This document shows positions 61,991 through 64,000 of a stretch of DNA of 64,000 nucleotides, one piece after another; position 1 is the stretch's first letter, and the number at the start of each line of letters is the position of its first letter. The notes beneath the pieces were generated by a model. The model searched no databases. It worked only from the letters and a program-made list of their open reading frames with translations, and was not told the origin of the DNA. Source of the DNA: Roseiarcus sp963822215 (GTDB lineage Bacteria > Pseudomonadota > Alphaproteobacteria > Rhizobiales > Beijerinckiaceae); NCBI GenBank assembly GCA_963822215.1, contig CAWGGX010000009.1:124001-188000 (forward strand), in the 5' to 3' direction. The position numbers were made by a program, and so were the translations under genes.

Positions 61991-64000
61991 ATGGCCCGCG
62001 CCGACGACAAGCGCAGTTCTCCGAAGACATCCGCCAGCGACGGCGCCGCAGTCGAGGCCCTGTTCGGCGGCCGGGCGATCGTGGTGCGCGGCGCGCGCGA
62101 GCACAACCTCAAGAACGTCGATCTCGCCATCCCGCGCGACAAGCTGGTCGTATTCACTGGCCTCTCCGGCTCGGGCAAGTCGTCGCTCGCCTTCGACACG
62201 ATCTACGCCGAGGGCCAGCGGCGCTATGTCGAGTCGCTCTCGGCCTACGCCCGCCAGTTCCTCGAGATGATGCAGAAGCCGGACGTCGACCAGATCGACG
62301 GCCTGTCGCCGGCCATCGCCATCGAGCAGAAGACGACGTCGAAGAATCCGCGCTCGACCGTCGGCACCGTGACCGAGATCCACGATTACATGCGTCTCCT
62401 CTGGGCGCGCGTCGGCGTCCCCTATTCGCCGGCGACCGGCCTGCCGATCGAGAGCCAGACGGTGAGCCAGATGGTCGACCGCGCGCTCGCCCTGCCGGAG
62501 CGCACGCGGTTCTATCTGCTGGCGCCGGTCGTGCGCGGCCGCAAGGGCGAGTATCGCAAGGAGATCGCCGAGTGGATGAAGCGCGGCTTCCAGCGCCTCA
62601 AGATCGACGGCCAGTTTTACGAGATCGCCGATGCGCCGGCGCTCGACAAGAAGCTGAAGCATGACGTCGAGGTGGTGGTCGACCGCGTCGTCGTGCGCCC
62701 CGACATGGGGGCGCGGCTCGCGGAAAGTTTTGAGACGGCGCTGGAGCTCGCCGATGGGCTGGCGGTGATCGAGTTCGCCGACGCGCCGGCGGCGGCGCCA
62801 ACCTCTCCCCGCTCGCGGGGAGAGGTCGAGCGAAGCGAGGGTGAGGGGCAGGGCGGACGTGGCGGCGCAGTCCCTCACCCTAGCCCTCTCCCCGCACAGG
62901 GCGTCGAAAGACGCCCGTCTCTCGACGGGCTATCCGGGGAGAGGGGACCGGATCGCATCCTCTTCTCCTCCAAATTCGCCTGTCCGGTCTCCGGCTTCAC
63001 CATCGCCGAGATCGAGCCGCGATTGTTCTCCTTCAACAATCCGCACGGCGCCTGTCCGGTCTGCGGCGGGCTCGGCTCGGAGTTGCGCGTCGATCCGTCG
63101 CTCGTCGTGCCGGACCCGAAGCTGACGCTGAAGCGCGGCGCGATCGCGCCGTGGGCGAAGTCGAGCTCGCCCTATTACCTTCAGACGCTCGAGGCGCTCG
63201 GCAAGCACTACAAGTTCCGGCTCGACAGGCCCTGGCGCGAGCTGCCCGAGGCGGCGCGCAACGCGATCCTCTACGGCTCGGGGGCCGAGGAGATCCGCTT
63301 CGCCTACGACGACGGCCTGCGCTCGTACGAGGTGAGGAAGCCGTTTGAGGGCGTCGTCTCGAACCTCGATCGGCGCTACCGCGAGACGGAGAGCGAGTGG
63401 TCGCGCGAGGAGATCCAGCGCTACATGAGCGCGACGCCGTGCGAGGCCTGCAACGGCTTCCGCCTCAAGCCCGAGGCGCTGGCGGTCAAGATCGACGGCC
63501 AGCACATCGGCGTGGTCAGCCTCCTGTCGGTCAAGGCGGCGATCGACTGGGCCGAAGGGCTGCCGCAAAAGCTCGACGCCAAGCGCAACGAGATCGCCCA
63601 TCGCATCCTGAAGGAGATCGTCGATCGCCTCGTCTTCCTGCGCGACGTGGGCCTCGACTATCTGACGCTGGCGCGCGCCTCCGGCACGCTGTCGGGCGGC
63701 GAAAGCCAGCGCATCCGGCTCGCTTCGCAGATCGGGTCGGGCCTCACGGGCGTCCTTTATGTGCTCGACGAGCCGTCGATCGGCCTGCATCAGCGCGACA
63801 ACGCGCGGCTGCTCGACACGCTCAGAAGGCTGCGCAATCTCGGCAACACCGTGATCGTGGTCGAGCACGACGAGGACGCGATCTGGGCCGCCGATTACGT
63901 GGTCGACGTCGGCCCGGGCGCGGGCGTGCACGGGGGGGAGATCGTCGCCAAGGGGACGCCGCAGGAGATCGCCGCCAGCCCGAACTCGCTGACCGGCCAT
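61991..64000 (+). CDS. uvrA: excinuclease ABC subunit A, N-terminal two thirds (runs off the window)
   Basis: ATG 61991 (MARADDKRSSPKTSASDG) opens a frame of 670 codons to the window end. It shows Walker A FTGLSGSGKSSLAFDT, the UvrB-interacting region (ESQTVSQMVDRALALPE), the first zinc module (ACPVSGFT... HGACPVCGG) and a second Cys set (CEACNGFRLKPEA). The first ABC signature is TLSGGESQRIRLASQIGSGL with Walker B VLYVLDEPSIGLHQRDN. Between EFADAPAA and PDRILFSSKFACP there is an extra segment of about 50 residues made of repeat DNA, where relatives have only a few residues. It recognises DNA lesions in nucleotide excision repair. Confidence 0.97.
   Translation, partial: MARADDKRSSPKTSASDGAAVEALFGGRAIVVRGAREHNLKNVDLAIPRDKLVVFTGLSGSGKSSLAFDTIYAEGQRRYVESLSAYARQFLEMMQKPDVDQIDGLSPAIAIEQKTTSKNPRSTVGTVTEIHDYMRLLWARVGVPYSPATGLPIESQTVSQMVDRALALPERTRFYLLAPVVRGRKGEYRKEIAEWMKRGFQRLKIDGQFYEIADAPALDKKLKHDVEVVVDRVVVRPDMGARLAESFETALELADGLAVIEFADAPAAAPTSPRSRGEVERSEGEGQGGRGGAVPHPSPLPAQGVERRPSLDGLSGERGPDRILFSSKFACPVSGFTIAEIEPRLFSFNNPHGACPVCGGLGSELRVDPSLVVPDPKLTLKRGAIAPWAKSSSPYYLQTLEALGKHYKFRLDRPWRELPEAARNAILYGSGAEEIRFAYDDGLRSYEVRKPFEGVVSNLDRRYRETESEWSREEIQRYMSATPCEACNGFRLKPEALAVKIDGQHIGVVSLLSVKAAIDWAEGLPQKLDAKRNEIAHRILKEIVDRLVFLRDVGLDYLTLARASGTLSGGESQRIRLASQIGSGLTGVLYVLDEPSIGLHQRDNARLLDTLRRLRNLGNTVIVVEHDEDAIWAADYVVDVGPGAGVHGGEIVAKGTPQEIAASPNSLTGH
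62798..62946. repeat. palindromic repeat inserted in frame within uvrA
   Basis: ACCTCTCCCCGCTCGCGGGG...AGGGTGAGGGGC and GTCCCTCACCCTAGCCCTCT...CGGGGAGAGGGG form an imperfect palindrome of about 149 bp typical of dispersed intergenic elements. A nested GTCGAAAGACGCCCGTCTC hairpin is shared with 49976-50005. The frame stays open (TSPRSRGEVERSEGEGQGG... GLSGERG). Confidence 0.85.

Overview
The window looks like the chromosome of a high-GC alphaproteobacterium, most likely Hyphomicrobiales (Rhizobiales). The signs are alphaproteobacterial-type LexA boxes (GTTC-N7-GTTC) upstream of uvrA and inside the prophage, EcfG-type general-stress promoters (GGAAC-N16/17-CGTT-like), a SigF/NrsF-like ECF pair, homospermidine synthase, an intracellular PHB depolymerase and DapD. 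A Methylocystaceae/Beijerinckiaceae relative would fit, but I cannot fix the genus from sequence alone. No rRNA, tRNA or CRISPR array was seen.

Region 1 (1-19.4 kb, almost all minus strand) is a prophage packaging, head and neck/tail module. In transcription order it carries a TerS-like protein, TerL, a block of accessory genes (a low-GC unknown operon broken by a MITE, and a RES-Xre toxin-antitoxin pair), portal, protease-scaffold, fibre/decoration protein, major capsid, head-tail connector, gp10-like neck protein, tail completion protein, tail tube, tail assembly chaperones joined by a likely programmed -1 frameshift, and the start of the tape measure. No integrase, repressor or lysis gene is in view. 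Its most unusual part is the portal gene. The portal fold is fused to a C-terminal RNase A-like (CdiA-CT type) toxin domain and is followed at once by a CdiI-like immunity gene. After these come displaced portal fragments that carry a different, frameshifted toxin tail with its own immunity gene, then a third portal fragment. This is the layout of cdi/rhs 'orphan' toxin-immunity cassettes, built on a phage structural gene. A third candidate toxin-immunity pair sits between the tail-completion and tail-tube genes. A LexA box lies just upstream of the promoter for the protease/capsid genes.

Region 2 (19.7-33.9 kb) is ordinary chromosome: dapD, a Phd/VapC pair, apt, homospermidine synthase, an ECF sigma/NrsF pair, a DsbA-like oxidoreductase, an aldo/keto reductase, phaZ divergent from a GST, a partner-switching module (STAS, HATPase, cNMP-PP2C), two paralogous lipoproteins, and a second TerS-like gene. 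Region 3 (34.5-37.4 kb) is a stress island (YqjD/YqjE/DUF3618-like membrane proteins and manganese catalase) with two good EcfG promoters.

Region 4 (37.4-52.3 kb) is rich in repeats and insertion sequences: an IS110 element lying between halves of a dispersed palindromic repeat, an IS1595 element and a single-ORF IS66 element (the last two with intact 8-bp target duplications, the IS66 transposase frameshifted). Between them lie an MFS exporter, MazEF with its operator palindrome, metH with a SahR/SamR-like operator, and an adenylate cyclase-TPR receptor. Region 5 (52.3-64 kb) is core metabolism and repair: maeB, a GT25 glycosyltransferase, kup, a PcaD-like hydrolase, a SnoaL-like protein, glutathione peroxidase, a 2OG-Fe(II) oxygenase, ssb and SOS-boxed uvrA. 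The uvrA reading frame carries an in-frame insertion of about 50 codons made of a genomic palindromic repeat.
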